A program made the position numbers and the translations under genes. The notes under the pieces are model-generated. The model ran no database searches. It was not told the origin of the DNA and saw nothing but the letters and a program-made list of their open reading frames with translations. A stretch of DNA of 64,000 nucleotides from Bradyrhizobium sp. CB3481 (GTDB taxonomy: Bacteria; Pseudomonadota; Alphaproteobacteria; Rhizobiales; Xanthobacteraceae), in NCBI RefSeq assembly GCF_029714305.1, contig NZ_CP121647.1, forward strand, positions 4,670,501 through 4,734,500. Reading direction: 5' to 3'. This document shows positions 16,422 through 25,605 of this stretch, piece after piece (position 1 is the first letter of the stretch; each line of letters begins with the position of its first letter).

Positions 16422-17318
16422 ATGCCCAAGGGAAGCATCCGCGGAATCATCGGCGCGATCATCGCCGTCGTTATCGTCGCCATCATCGCCGCAGGAAGCT
16501 GGTACACCGTCGATCAGACCGAGCGCGGGGTGAGGCTGCGCTATGGCGCGGTCATCGGCACCGCGCAGCCGGGTCTCGGCTTCAAGCTGCCGCTGATGGA
16601 CAGCGTCGAGAAGGTCAGCGTCAAGACGCTCACCTACACCTGGGACAAGATGAACTCCTACTCGTTCGACCAGCAGCCGGCCGACCTCAAGATCAGCGTC
16701 ACCTTGCGCGCGTCGCCGGAGAAGGTGGCCGATCTCTATGCCAAATTCGGCGGGCTCGACACCGCGGTCAAGCAGGTGGTCAGCCCGGCGGTGAATCAGC
16801 AGGTCAAGATCGTGTTCGGCCGCTACACGGCCGTGAAGGCGATCCAGGAGCGCGGTGCGCTCAATTCCGCGATCAAGGACGCCATCACCGCGTCGCTCAA
16901 GGACGATCCGATGATCATGATCGAGAGCGTCCAGCTCGAAAACATTGAATTCTCTGCCAACTATCTGCACTCGATCGAGCAGCGCATGCTGGCCGAGGTC
17001 GAGGTGCAAAAGCTGCAGCAGAACGCCGAGCGCGAAAAAGTGCAGGCGCAGATCACCGTGACGCAGGCAACCGCCAAGGCCAACGCGGTCCGCGCCGAGG
17101 CTCAGGCCGCCGCCGACGCGCTGCGACTGAACGGCGAAGCCCGCGCCACCAATATCAGGATCACCGGCGAGGCCGAGGCCGCTGCCATCGAAGCCCGCGC
17201 CAAGGCGCTCGGCACCAACCCGAACCTCGTCACGCTGGTGCAGGCCGAACGCTGGAACGGCGTGCTGCCGACCACGATGGTGCCGGGCTCGGCGGTGCCG
17301 TTCGTGTCCGTGAAATAG
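16422..17318 (+). CDS. SPFH/prohibitin-like membrane protein
   Basis: 298 aa band-7 protein. A single N-terminal membrane anchor (about residues 7-28) is followed by the SPFH domain (about 30-200; VDQTERGVRLRYG, PGLGFKLPLMDSV). A long Glu/Ala/Gln/Lys-rich coiled-coil stretch (about 200-270) and a hydrophobic end follow. It resembles prohibitin/HflK-type scaffolds that organise membrane domains or regulate FtsH-type proteases. No partner protease (NfeD, HflC, FtsH) is adjacent. GGAGAGACTGAA precedes the ATG. Confidence 0.9.
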   Translation: MPKGSIRGIIGAIIAVVIVAIIAAGSWYTVDQTERGVRLRYGAVIGTAQPGLGFKLPLMDSVEKVSVKTLTYTWDKMNSYSFDQQPADLKISVTLRASPEKVADLYAKFGGLDTAVKQVVSPAVNQQVKIVFGRYTAVKAIQERGALNSAIKDAITASLKDDPMIMIESVQLENIEFSANYLHSIEQRMLAEVEVQKLQQNAEREKVQAQITVTQATAKANAVRAEAQAAADALRLNGEARATNIRITGEAEAAAIEARAKALGTNPNLVTLVQAERWNGVLPTTMVPGSAVPFVSVK

Positions 17319-17382
17319 CACCAGGCTGCGATCATCACGGCGCCCGGCCTCGGGCGCGGTCATGACACGGCGATATCAGTGA

Positions 17383-17799
17383 ATGATCATGCCGAAAGTC
17401 CTCGCCCTCGCAAGCGTGCTCGCCGTTCTTGCCATGCAAACGTCCTCGCACGCCGCGCCGACGTTTGATGGGCTATGGGCAACCAGCAGGAAAGATTGCC
17501 GCGACAAGGACGGGCCTGACAGCAAGACCTTCATCGACCTCGAAAACGTCATCAAGAGCAAGCCGGCGCCGCTCGTCGATCAGTACGAAAATCATTGCCG
17601 GGTCAACCACAAGACGCCGGCCGGCGACGGGCTGGTGCTGTCGATGACCTGTTTCGAATTCTGGGACGACTACAACAAGGGCGCAAACGGGCGGAAAGTG
17701 ACGATCAGGCTTTCGCCCGGGCCGAACAACACGATCAAGATCGACGGCAAGCCCTATCTGCTTTGCAAGCGCAAAAGTGATCTTTTCAAGAAGCGTTAG
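17383..17799 (+). CDS. secreted hypothetical protein
   Basis: 138 aa with a signal peptide cleaved after about residue 24 (SSHAAP). The mature domain has four cysteines (in KDCRDK, ENHCRVN, MTCFEF and LLCKRK) that could form two disulfides. Its FDGLWATSRKDC opening is typical of small periplasmic proteins of Bradyrhizobium. No function is known. It lies 64 bp after the SPFH gene in the same direction but probably has its own promoter. Confidence 0.75.
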   Translation: MIMPKVLALASVLAVLAMQTSSHAAPTFDGLWATSRKDCRDKDGPDSKTFIDLENVIKSKPAPLVDQYENHCRVNHKTPAGDGLVLSMTCFEFWDDYNKGANGRKVTIRLSPGPNNTIKIDGKPYLLCKRKSDLFKKR

Positions 17800-17991
17800 C
17801 TCTCGTGGCTCGGTATCGGCCTTTCCGAACCGGATAACCAACTTAACGTTGCTCGAGAGCCTGACTAACGGCCGCAGTATTGATATGGCGGCTCCGGTCG
17901 GTGGCCGCCTCTTCTCAGACGTGCCATCTTAAGCGACGACGCCGTGCAGGTTGCACGGTCCGATTCTCGACTGGGAGTACGTGTCTTGAGC

Positions 17992-19392
17992 ATGGCGGCA
18001 GAAGTGGCTGATGTCCCCTCTCTTCGTGCCCGGCGACCTGGACGGACCGACGCCCAGCAAGACACGCTGAAATTCGCGGAAGCTGCCCTTGCCGAGAGCA
18101 AGCGCCAGGGTCTTCTGCTCGCCGTCAGGGCCCGCTGGGTCGCGCTGGCGGTGATTGCGGTGAGCTTGCCGATCATCAACCCGAACTGGGACGTGATCTA
18201 CTACGTCGTGATGCTGGGCTTCTTTGCGCTGATCGGCTGGGCCCAGCTCAAGGTGGGCAAGGTCGGCCGTTCGCCGGTCGAGGTCTTCCTGATCATCTGC
18301 GATCTGGCATTAATTACCCTCCTCACCGTCGTGCCAAATCCGTTCAGTGCCGAGAGCTGGCCGATCGGCATGCAATTCCGGTTCGACACCTTCATCTATT
18401 TCTTTGTCTTTTTGGCAACCGCTACGCTTGCCTATTCGTGGCGAACAGTGGTCGCGATGGGCTTCTGGACCTCGGCCGTATGGGCGATCGGGGTGGGCTG
18501 GGCGTACCTGCAGCCCGAAACTCACGCCGAGTTGTCGGAACGCGTGCGAGCCGCCATCGGCTCCGACCTCAGAATGTTCCACATCATCAACCCTTCATCG
18601 ATCGGCATTCCGGAGCGCTTCCAGGAAATCATCGTGTTTCTGATCGTCGCCATGACACTGGCGCTGGCGGTGCGCCGTTCGAATGCGCTTCTGATCAGCC
18701 ATGCCGGGCTCGAACGCGAGCGCGCCAACCTGGCGCGCTATTTCTCACCCAATGTCGTCAATGAATTATCCGGCAATGACGAGCCGCTGACGCGGGTTCG
18801 CACCCAGGACGTCGCGGTGTTGTTTGCCGATATCGTGGGATTCACCGCTTACAGCGACGGACGAGACCCGAAACAGGTGATCGAGACGCTGCGGCAATTC
18901 CATGAACGAATGGAACGCGAAGTATTCCAGCACGGCGGAACGCTCGACAAGTATCTCGGCGATGGGTTGATGGCGACGTTCGGCACGCCGTTCGCCGGCG
19001 ATTCTGATGCGCTGAACGCCCTGCGCTGCGCGCGCGGCATGATCGCCTCGATCGCCGAATTGAACAGGGAACGGATCGCTCGCAACCAGCCACCGATCCA
19101 GGTCAGCGTTGGCCTACACTACGGGCAAGTCGTGCTCGGCGACATCGGCCTCAACCGGCTCGAATTCGCTGTCATCGGCACCACCGTGAATGCCGCGAGC
19201 CGACTCGAGGCGCTGACCCGCGAATTCGGCTGCGCCATCGTCGTCAGCGACGCGCTGGTGCAACAGGCCCGAAGCGAAACGAGCCAGTCGAGCGCCGACT
19301 TCGCGTCGCTAGTCGAGCAGCCGGCGCAGAGCATTCGTGGGCTTGAGCAGCCAGTTGGCATCTGGACGTGTGCGGGGGTTGCTTCCCCCTGA
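17992..19392 (+). CDS. membrane-bound class III adenylate/guanylate cyclase
   Basis: 466 aa. Six or so transmembrane segments (about residues 35-220) form a MASE-like sensor, then a short helix (ERERANLARYFSPNVVNEL) leads to the cyclase domain. Catalytic metal residues are in VLFADIVGFT and YLGDGLMATF; the N/R pair is in TTVNAASRLE. The Lys in LDKYLGD is kept, but the second purine-selecting residue is Glu-Phe rather than Asp, so ATP specificity is likely but not certain. A GTG at 17944 would extend the N-terminus by 16 residues. Signal input is unknown. Confidence 0.88.
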   Translation: MAAEVADVPSLRARRPGRTDAQQDTLKFAEAALAESKRQGLLLAVRARWVALAVIAVSLPIINPNWDVIYYVVMLGFFALIGWAQLKVGKVGRSPVEVFLIICDLALITLLTVVPNPFSAESWPIGMQFRFDTFIYFFVFLATATLAYSWRTVVAMGFWTSAVWAIGVGWAYLQPETHAELSERVRAAIGSDLRMFHIINPSSIGIPERFQEIIVFLIVAMTLALAVRRSNALLISHAGLERERANLARYFSPNVVNELSGNDEPLTRVRTQDVAVLFADIVGFTAYSDGRDPKQVIETLRQFHERMEREVFQHGGTLDKYLGDGLMATFGTPFAGDSDALNALRCARGMIASIAELNRERIARNQPPIQVSVGLHYGQVVLGDIGLNRLEFAVIGTTVNAASRLEALTREFGCAIVVSDALVQQARSETSQSSADFASLVEQPAQSIRGLEQPVGIWTCAGVASP

Positions 19393-19485
19393 CGCTTGCT
19401 TGACGACATCGGCTCATCGCACCACACGGAGTCTTTCCGTGCTAGATAGTGCCGCCCGTTCCAACCGAGTCTGCTGTCCCCCATC

Positions 19486-20943
19486 ATGGCCAAATCCACC
19501 CTTTCCTTCGTCTGCCAGAACTGCGGCGCGGCGTATAACCGCTGGCAGGGCAAGTGCGAGTCCTGCGGCGAGTGGAACACGCTGGCCGAGGAGGACACGG
19601 CCGGCAGCGTGCCGGTGTCGATCCGTTCGAAACGCCGGGGTCGGACGTTTGCTCTGGAATCGCTGACCGGCAAGAGTAACGACGCCCCGCGCCTTTCTTC
19701 AGGGATGACGGAGCTCGATCGCGTCACCGGTGGCGGCTTTGTCCGCGGCTCGGTGCTGTTGGTCGGCGGCGATCCCGGCATCGGCAAGTCGACGCTGCTG
19801 ACGCAGGCCACCAGCCTGTTGGCGCGCGCCGGACATCGCGCGGTCTATATTTCAGGCGAAGAAGCGGTGGCGCAGGTGCGGCTGCGCGCCGAGCGGCTGG
19901 GCCTTGCGGATGCGCCGGTGCAACTCGCCTCCGAAACCTCCGTCGAGGACATTATCTCCACACTGTCGGAGGGCGCGGTGCCGCGCCTGATAGTGATCGA
20001 TTCGATCCAGACCATGTGGACCGATACGGTGGAATCGGCGCCGGGAACGGTGACGCAGGTCCGCGCCTCCGCACAGGCGCTCATTCGGTTCGCCAAGAAA
20101 TCAGGTGCCGCGATCATTCTGGTCGGCCACGTTACCAAGGACGGCCAGATTGCCGGCCCCCGCGTGGTCGAGCACATGGTCGACGCGGTGCTGTCGTTCG
20201 AGGGCGAAGGCTCGCAGCATTTCCGCATCTTGCGCGCGATGAAGAATCGTTTTGGGCCAACCGACGAGATCGGCGTGTTCGAGATGACCGGCCTTGGCCT
20301 GCGCGAGGTCACCAACCCTTCCGAACTGTTCCTTTCTGAACGTGACCTCGGCAGCCCCGGAACCGCGGTGTTTGCCGGCATCGAGGGCACCCGCCCGGTT
20401 TTGGTGGAATTGCAGGCCCTGGTGGCGCCGACGACGCTGGGCACCCCGCGCCGGGCCGTGGTGGGCTGGGATCCGAGCCGACTTTCGATGGTGTTGGCGG
20501 TGCTGGAGGCCCATTGCGGGGTCAAATTGTCCGGATACGACGTCTACCTGAACGTCGCGGGCGGCCTGCGGATCCAGGAGCCCGCGGCTGACTTGGCGGC
20601 GGCTGCCGCCCTGGTTTCATCCTTGGTGAACGCACCGTTACCGACGGATGCGGTTTATTTCGGCGAAATTTCGCTCTCGGGCGCAGTCCGGCCGGTGGCG
20701 CAGACCTCGGCGCGGCTGAAAGAGGCCGCCAAACTCGGTTTTGGCCGTGCCGTCCTGCCCGAATCGGCCCGAGGCGAGGTCGGCGGCGATAGCGGCCTGG
20801 CACTGAACGCCGTCGGCGGGCTGACCACTCTTGTTGCCGAAATAGCGGCCCGCGGCACCCCGAGAGGCAATCGCGATAACAATCGCGAGGGTGCGGGGGA
20901 GAAAAATGCCACACCAGCGCGATTCCGTCGTGAAAACAACTAA
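19486..20943 (+). CDS. radA: DNA repair protein RadA (Sms)
   Basis: 485 aa RecA-like branch-migration helicase used in recombination and repair. Order of domains: zinc finger with C10, C13, C24 and C27; ATPase with Walker A GGDPGIGKSTLL near residues 91-102; the RadA-specific KNRFG motif near 253; and the C-terminal Lon-like domain (from about 290). All signature residues are present. It is the first gene of the radA-cvpA-purF block. Confidence 0.97.
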   Translation: MAKSTLSFVCQNCGAAYNRWQGKCESCGEWNTLAEEDTAGSVPVSIRSKRRGRTFALESLTGKSNDAPRLSSGMTELDRVTGGGFVRGSVLLVGGDPGIGKSTLLTQATSLLARAGHRAVYISGEEAVAQVRLRAERLGLADAPVQLASETSVEDIISTLSEGAVPRLIVIDSIQTMWTDTVESAPGTVTQVRASAQALIRFAKKSGAAIILVGHVTKDGQIAGPRVVEHMVDAVLSFEGEGSQHFRILRAMKNRFGPTDEIGVFEMTGLGLREVTNPSELFLSERDLGSPGTAVFAGIEGTRPVLVELQALVAPTTLGTPRRAVVGWDPSRLSMVLAVLEAHCGVKLSGYDVYLNVAGGLRIQEPAADLAAAAALVSSLVNAPLPTDAVYFGEISLSGAVRPVAQTSARLKEAAKLGFGRAVLPESARGEVGGDSGLALNAVGGLTTLVAEIAARGTPRGNRDNNREGAGEKNATPARFRRENN

Positions 20944-21111
20944 AGCGGCGTGACGCGCCCGGCCCTCGCCGCTATACAACGCGCGCGGAATGGCAGGCGG
21001 GATGGCGGATATCCGGCCTTGCGGGATGCACCATCTGCCCCTCCACTTGGGGTGAGCCGGCCCCCGCCGATTCGCTGCTTTAAGGGATTTACGAGCGGAC
21101 CTGACCAGCCG

Positions 21112-21741
21112 ATGCCGATTACGATACTCGATCTCGTCCTGCTCGGAGTGATGCTGATCTCGGGGCTGCTCGCCATGGTGCGCGGCTTCATGCGCGAAAT
21201 CCTGTCGATCGCGGCTTGGGGTGCGGCGGCACTGGTGACGCTCTACGCCTTCTCGAAGCTGATGCCGCAAGCCAAGGCCTATTTCGGCAGCGATACGATC
21301 GCGGCCGTGGTGGTCGTCGCCGGCACCTTCATCGGTACCCTGATCGTGGTCTCCGTCATCACGGTGCGAATCTCGGACATGATCCTGGATTCCCGGATCG
21401 GCGCGCTGGATCGCACCCTCGGTTTCCTGTTCGGCCTCGGCCGCGGCCTCCTGATCGTGGTGGTCGCCTTCCTGTTCTTCAGCTGGCTGGTCCCGGACAA
21501 GCAGCGGCCGGACTGGATCACCGGGGCGAAGTCCCGGGTGGTGCTGCAGGGAACCGGGGATTGGTTAATGTCGCTCTTGCCTGACGACCCCGAGAACACC
21601 ATCTTAAAGAGATTCAAGAAGAATAAACCGGAAGACGACCAAACTGACGCCGAGCAGGCAGCCCCTGCGTCCGGCGATGGCTACAGTAAACCTGCCCGCG
21701 ACGGCCTTAAAAAGCTGATCGAGAAACCCGCGGGCCGCTAA
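21112..21741 (+). CDS. cvpA: CvpA family membrane protein
   Basis: 209 aa. Four hydrophobic segments in the first 130 residues (ILDLVLLGVMLISGLLAMVRG and three more), then a charged C-terminal tail with KKNKPEDD. The family is required for colicin V production in E. coli and for envelope stress tolerance, and is typically next to purF, as here. I use the ATG at 21112; the same frame is open back to 20950, but those 54 residues look non-coding. Stop to purF start is 22 bp. Confidence 0.92.
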   Translation: MPITILDLVLLGVMLISGLLAMVRGFMREILSIAAWGAAALVTLYAFSKLMPQAKAYFGSDTIAAVVVVAGTFIGTLIVVSVITVRISDMILDSRIGALDRTLGFLFGLGRGLLIVVVAFLFFSWLVPDKQRPDWITGAKSRVVLQGTGDWLMSLLPDDPENTILKRFKKNKPEDDQTDAEQAAPASGDGYSKPARDGLKKLIEKPAGR

Positions 21742-21763
21742 TTCTGGCCAAGATAGAGAGGCG

Positions 21764-23278
21764 ATGGACGCGATGCAAAACCCTTCCGATCCCGCCGGCC
21801 AACTCGATCTAGATTCCGGTATCGAGTTGCAGGACGATCTCGAAGGCGACACGCTACGCGAGGAATGCGGCGTGTTCGGCATTTTCGGCCACCCCGAGGC
21901 CGCCGCGATCACAGCCCTCGGACTACACGCCCTCCAGCATCGCGGCCAGGAGGCCGCCGGCATCGTCTCCTTCGACGGCAGCCGCTTCCACTCCGAACGC
22001 CGCCTGGGCCTCGTCGGCGATACCTTCTCCCGCCGCGAGGTGATCGAGCGCCTGCCCGGCGGCATGGCGGTCGGCCATGTTCGCTACTCCACGACCGGCG
22101 GGACCATCCTGCGCAACGTGCAGCCGCTGTTTGCCGAGCTCAGCGCCGGCGGTTTTGCGGTCGGCCACAACGGTAACCTCACCAACGGGCTGACGCTGCG
22201 CCGCGAGCTGGTCAAGGGCGGCGCGATGATGCAGTCGACCACCGACACCGAAGTGATCCTGCACCTGGTCGCGCAGTCCAAGCGCAGCCGTTTCATCGAC
22301 CGCTTCATCGAGGCGCTGCGCGCGATCGAAGGCGCCTATGCGCTCACCGCACTCACCAACAAGAAGCTGATCGGCGCGCGCGATCCGCTCGGCATCCGCC
22401 CCTTGGTGCTCGGCGATCTCGACGGCCGGCCGATCCTGACGTCGGAGACCTGCGCGCTCGACATGATCGGCGCCCGCTATGTCCGCGACATCGAGCCGGG
22501 CGAGATCATCGTGTTCGACGAGGCCGGCGCCCACAGCCACAAGCCGTTCCCGCCAAAGCCGCCGCGCCCCTGCATCTTCGAATACATCTATTTCGCGCGG
22601 CCGGATTCCATCGTCGGCGGCCGTTCGGTCTATGACGTCCGCAAGGCCTTCGGTGCACAGCTCGCCCGCGAGAGCCATCCCGATGTCGACGTCGTGGTGC
22701 CGGTGCCGGATTCCGGCGTGCCCGCCGCGGTCGGCTACAGCCAGTTCTCCGGCGTGCCGTTCGAGCTCGGCATTATCCGTAATCACTATGTCGGCCGCAC
22801 CTTCATCCAGCCGACGCAGAGCGTGCGCGAGCTTGGCGTGCGCATGAAGCATTCGGCCAACCGTGCTGCGATCGAAGGCAAGCGCATCATCCTGATCGAC
22901 GACTCGCTGGTGCGCGGCACCACGTCGAAGAAGATCGTGCGCATGATGCGAGATGCCGGCGCCCGCGAAGTGCATTTCCGCCTCGCTTCGCCGCCGATCC
23001 TGTATCCCGACTATTACGGCATCGACCTGCCGGACCGCGGTGGCCTTTTGGCGGCGACGCATTCGCTGGAAGAGATGCGCGAGACCATCGGCGCGGATTC
23101 GCTGGCGTTCCTGTCGATCGACGGCATGTACCGCGCGATGGGCGAACCCGGCCGCGATCCCGCCAATCCGAAATTCAGCGATCACTGCTTCACCGGCGCC
23201 TATCCGACCCATCTTACTGACCAGACCCAGGTCGAGCCGCAGCCCCGGCAATTGTCGCTGCTGGCGGAAGCGAGCTGA
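21764..23278 (+). CDS. purF: amidophosphoribosyltransferase
   Basis: 504 aa; makes 5-phosphoribosylamine from PRPP and glutamine, the first step of purine synthesis. After a 34-residue propeptide, the N-terminal nucleophile C35 begins the glutaminase domain (CGVFGIFGH). The PRPP-binding loop is in IILIDDSLVRGTTSKK (about residues 370-385). The length and both domains are standard. It is co-directional with radA and cvpA. Confidence 0.98.
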   Translation: MDAMQNPSDPAGQLDLDSGIELQDDLEGDTLREECGVFGIFGHPEAAAITALGLHALQHRGQEAAGIVSFDGSRFHSERRLGLVGDTFSRREVIERLPGGMAVGHVRYSTTGGTILRNVQPLFAELSAGGFAVGHNGNLTNGLTLRRELVKGGAMMQSTTDTEVILHLVAQSKRSRFIDRFIEALRAIEGAYALTALTNKKLIGARDPLGIRPLVLGDLDGRPILTSETCALDMIGARYVRDIEPGEIIVFDEAGAHSHKPFPPKPPRPCIFEYIYFARPDSIVGGRSVYDVRKAFGAQLARESHPDVDVVVPVPDSGVPAAVGYSQFSGVPFELGIIRNHYVGRTFIQPTQSVRELGVRMKHSANRAAIEGKRIILIDDSLVRGTTSKKIVRMMRDAGAREVHFRLASPPILYPDYYGIDLPDRGGLLAATHSLEEMRETIGADSLAFLSIDGMYRAMGEPGRDPANPKFSDHCFTGAYPTHLTDQTQVEPQPRQLSLLAEAS

Positions 23279-23290
23279 GACACCACCGGC

Positions 23291-23414
23291 GTCGTCCCTG
23301 CGAAAGCAGGGACCCATAACCGCCGGCTTACGTTGCTTAGGCGGCATTAGACACGAAGACCTCCTCTCGCCATAACCGCCACGGCGTATGGGTCCCCGCT
23401 TTCGCGGGGACGAC
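23291..23414. repeat. inverted pair of REP-like elements after purF
   Basis: Two 28-bp arms (23291-23318 and 23387-23414) face each other across a 68-bp centre. Each arm is itself a small hairpin (CCCTGC-GAAA-GCAGGG and CCCCGC-TTTC-GCGGGG) ending in the same CCCATA/TATGGG. Together they would form a large cruciform or terminator structure between purF and the SDR gene. The same core recurs at 36036-36256. Confidence 0.85.
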
Positions 23415-23434
23415 GATTTGCTAGAGTCCTTTCC

Positions 23435-24175
23435 ATGACCAAACCCCTCGCCTCCCGCATCGCGCTCGTCACCGGCGCCTCCCGCGGCATTGGCTTTGCC
23501 ACGGCCCGCGCGCTCGCCCGCGCTGGCGCGCACATCGTAGCCGTCGCGCGCACGCAAGGGGGCCTTGAGGAACTAGACGACGAGATCCGCAAGGACGGCG
23601 GCACCGCCACGCTGGTGCCGCTCAATCTCACCGATTTCGACGGCATCGCGCGGCTCGGCGCCGCGCTGCATGAGCGTCATGGCAAGCTCGACATTCTCGT
23701 CGGCAATGCCGGCGTCGCCGGCCCCTCCTCGCCGCTCGGCCATATCGAATTGAAACCGTGGAACGACGTCATCGCGGTCAACGTCACCGCAAACTTCCAG
23801 CTCATCCGCTGCATGGACCCGCTGCTCAGGGTATCCGACGCCGGCCGCGCCGTGTTCGTCACCTCAGGCGCCGCCAGCAAGGCGAACGCCTACCAGGGTC
23901 CCTATGCGGCATCAAAAGCCGCGCTCGACACGCTGGTGCGTTCCTGGGCCAACGAGACCGTCAGCACCAAACTTCGCGTCAACCTGTTCAGCCCCGGCCC
24001 GATCCGCACCCGCATGCGCGCAGCCGTATTTCCCGGCGAAGACCCGATGACACTGGATACACCGGAGCAGGCCGCGGAGTTCATCGTGCCGATGTGCGCG
24101 CCGGAGTGGACCGAGACCGGGAAGCTTTACGATTACAAAGCGCGCAAGCTGATGAGTTTTCGCGCGCCGGAGTGA
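23435..24175 (+). CDS. SDR family NAD(P)-dependent oxidoreductase
   Basis: 246 aa classical short-chain dehydrogenase. Cofactor motif TGASRGIGFATA is at about residues 12-23, NAGVAG follows near 91, and the catalytic YAASK near 154. The substrate is unknown. The gene follows purF in the same direction but is separated by repeats, so it probably has its own transcript. Confidence 0.93.
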   Translation: MTKPLASRIALVTGASRGIGFATARALARAGAHIVAVARTQGGLEELDDEIRKDGGTATLVPLNLTDFDGIARLGAALHERHGKLDILVGNAGVAGPSSPLGHIELKPWNDVIAVNVTANFQLIRCMDPLLRVSDAGRAVFVTSGAASKANAYQGPYAASKAALDTLVRSWANETVSTKLRVNLFSPGPIRTRMRAAVFPGEDPMTLDTPEQAAEFIVPMCAPEWTETGKLYDYKARKLMSFRAPE

Positions 24176-24198
24176 GCCGCGTTATTGCATGCTCTCTG

Positions 24199-24285
24199 CC
24201 GTCATTGCGAGGAGCGAAGCGACGAAGCAATCCATGCATCCGCGTGCGCTGAAGGATGGATTGCTTCGCTTCGCTCGCAATGACG
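24199..24285. repeat. REP-like palindrome before the beta-propeller gene
   Basis: Imperfect inverted repeat: the left side runs CCGTCATTGCGAGGAGCGAA, and its complement (TTCGCTCGCAATGACG) closes it on the right; GAAGCAATCCA/TGGATTGCTTC pair internally. This element type is common in bradyrhizobial intergenic DNA. It reads through in frame with the following gene, which explains a spurious N-terminal extension there. Confidence 0.85.
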
Positions 24286-24377
24286 CGGCGACACCGATTG
24301 ACTTGGCCAACTCCCCACGATTGACTGCCCCCTCCCAAGCGGGACAACCCGCCAACAAAAATCATCGGGAGGCACTC

Positions 24378-25511
24378 ATGACGCCGACGCGTAATCGCGC
24401 TCGCCAACGTCTATCCAGAGCGATTTCTGTCTGCTTCACCGCCGCCATGCTGATGGCAACGGCGCCCGCCCTCGCCGGCGACATCCCAACCTTCGCCGTC
24501 GATGCCTCCTGGCCAAAGCCGCTGCCGAACAACTGGATCCTCGGCCAGGTCGGCGGCATCACCACGGATGCGCAGGGGCATATCTGGGTCATTCATCGTC
24601 CGCGTTCGCTGACCGATGATGAGAAAGGCGCGACGCTCAATCCACCGCGCTCCAAATGCTGCGTGCCGGCGCCGCCGGTGCTCGAGTTCGATGCCGACGG
24701 CAACCTGCTGCGCTCCTGGGGCGGCCCGGGCGAAGGCTATCAATGGGTCGGCCGCGAGCACGGCATCGAGGTGGACGACAAAGGCTTTGTGTGGGTCGGC
24801 GGCAATGCCGACAACGACAACGCGATCCTGAAATTCACCGCCGACGGCAAGTTCGTGATGCAGATCGGCACGATCGCGCCGAGCAAGGGTTCTGGCGACA
24901 CGACGCAGCTCGGCAAGCCCGCGGAGACTGCTGTCGACAAGGACGCCAACGAAATCTTCGTTGCCGATGGTTACGGCAATCGCCGCGTTATCGTGTTCGA
25001 TGCGACGACCGGCGCCTACAAGCGGCATTGGGGCGCCTACGGCAAGCCGCCGAGTGACGACAAGCAGCCACCCTACGATCCCAACGGGCCGGTGCCGCAG
25101 CAATTCGCCAACCCCGTGCATTGCGTGAAGCTCGCCAATGACGGGTTGCTCTATGTCTGCGATCGCATGAACAACCGCATCCAGGTGTTCAGGAAAGATG
25201 GAACCTTCGTTAAGGAATGGTTTTACGAAAAGAACACGCGCGGCAATGGCGCGGTGTGGGATGTCGCGATCTGGCCCGATCCGAAACAGACCTATTTGCT
25301 GAGCGCCGATGGCGAGAATAACGAAATCCGGGTGCTCAAACGGGACGATGGTACCGTAGTCGGCAGCTTTGGTCGCAGCGGCCGCCAGGCCGGGCAGTTT
25401 CACTGGGTTCACGCCATGGCCGTGGACGCCAAGGGGAACGTCTATACCGCCGAGGTCGACACCGGTAAGCGGATCCAGAAGTTCAAGCTGACGTCGGACG
25501 CGCTACGATAG
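24378..25511 (+). CDS. exported NHL/six-bladed beta-propeller protein
   Basis: 377 aa. The signal peptide (about 1-33, ending ALAGD) is followed by NHL-like repeats: VGREHGIEVDDKGFVWVGG, ETAVDKDANEIFVADGYGNRRV, HCVKLANDGLLYVCDRMNNRI and WVHAMAVDAKGNVYTAEV. It resembles the lyase domain of peptidyl-glycine amidating enzymes and other periplasmic propellers. GGGAGG lies 5 nt before this ATG. The frame is open further upstream only because it reads the repeat. It lies 94 bp before an ABC-type binding protein, perhaps in one transcript. Confidence 0.88.
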   Translation: MTPTRNRARQRLSRAISVCFTAAMLMATAPALAGDIPTFAVDASWPKPLPNNWILGQVGGITTDAQGHIWVIHRPRSLTDDEKGATLNPPRSKCCVPAPPVLEFDADGNLLRSWGGPGEGYQWVGREHGIEVDDKGFVWVGGNADNDNAILKFTADGKFVMQIGTIAPSKGSGDTTQLGKPAETAVDKDANEIFVADGYGNRRVIVFDATTGAYKRHWGAYGKPPSDDKQPPYDPNGPVPQQFANPVHCVKLANDGLLYVCDRMNNRIQVFRKDGTFVKEWFYEKNTRGNGAVWDVAIWPDPKQTYLLSADGENNEIRVLKRDDGTVVGSFGRSGRQAGQFHWVHAMAVDAKGNVYTAEVDTGKRIQKFKLTSDALR

Positions 25512-25605
25512 GTGGATTGCACCCGCTTTCGGGAACGACTATCGCAAAGTTAGCTGGCAGGTTCCGAAAAGAGAGCCGGCGAACAAACATTCTGGAGGGA
25601 ATATT

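Noticed and set aside
21923..23557. 544-codon minus-strand frame over purF
   Set aside because: Antisense shadow of a well-supported gene with biased composition.
24189..24377. N-terminal extension of the beta-propeller gene
   Set aside because: It reads through the REP-like element (IARSEATKQS is a typical translated repeat) and lacks a ribosome site; the signal peptide starts at 24378.
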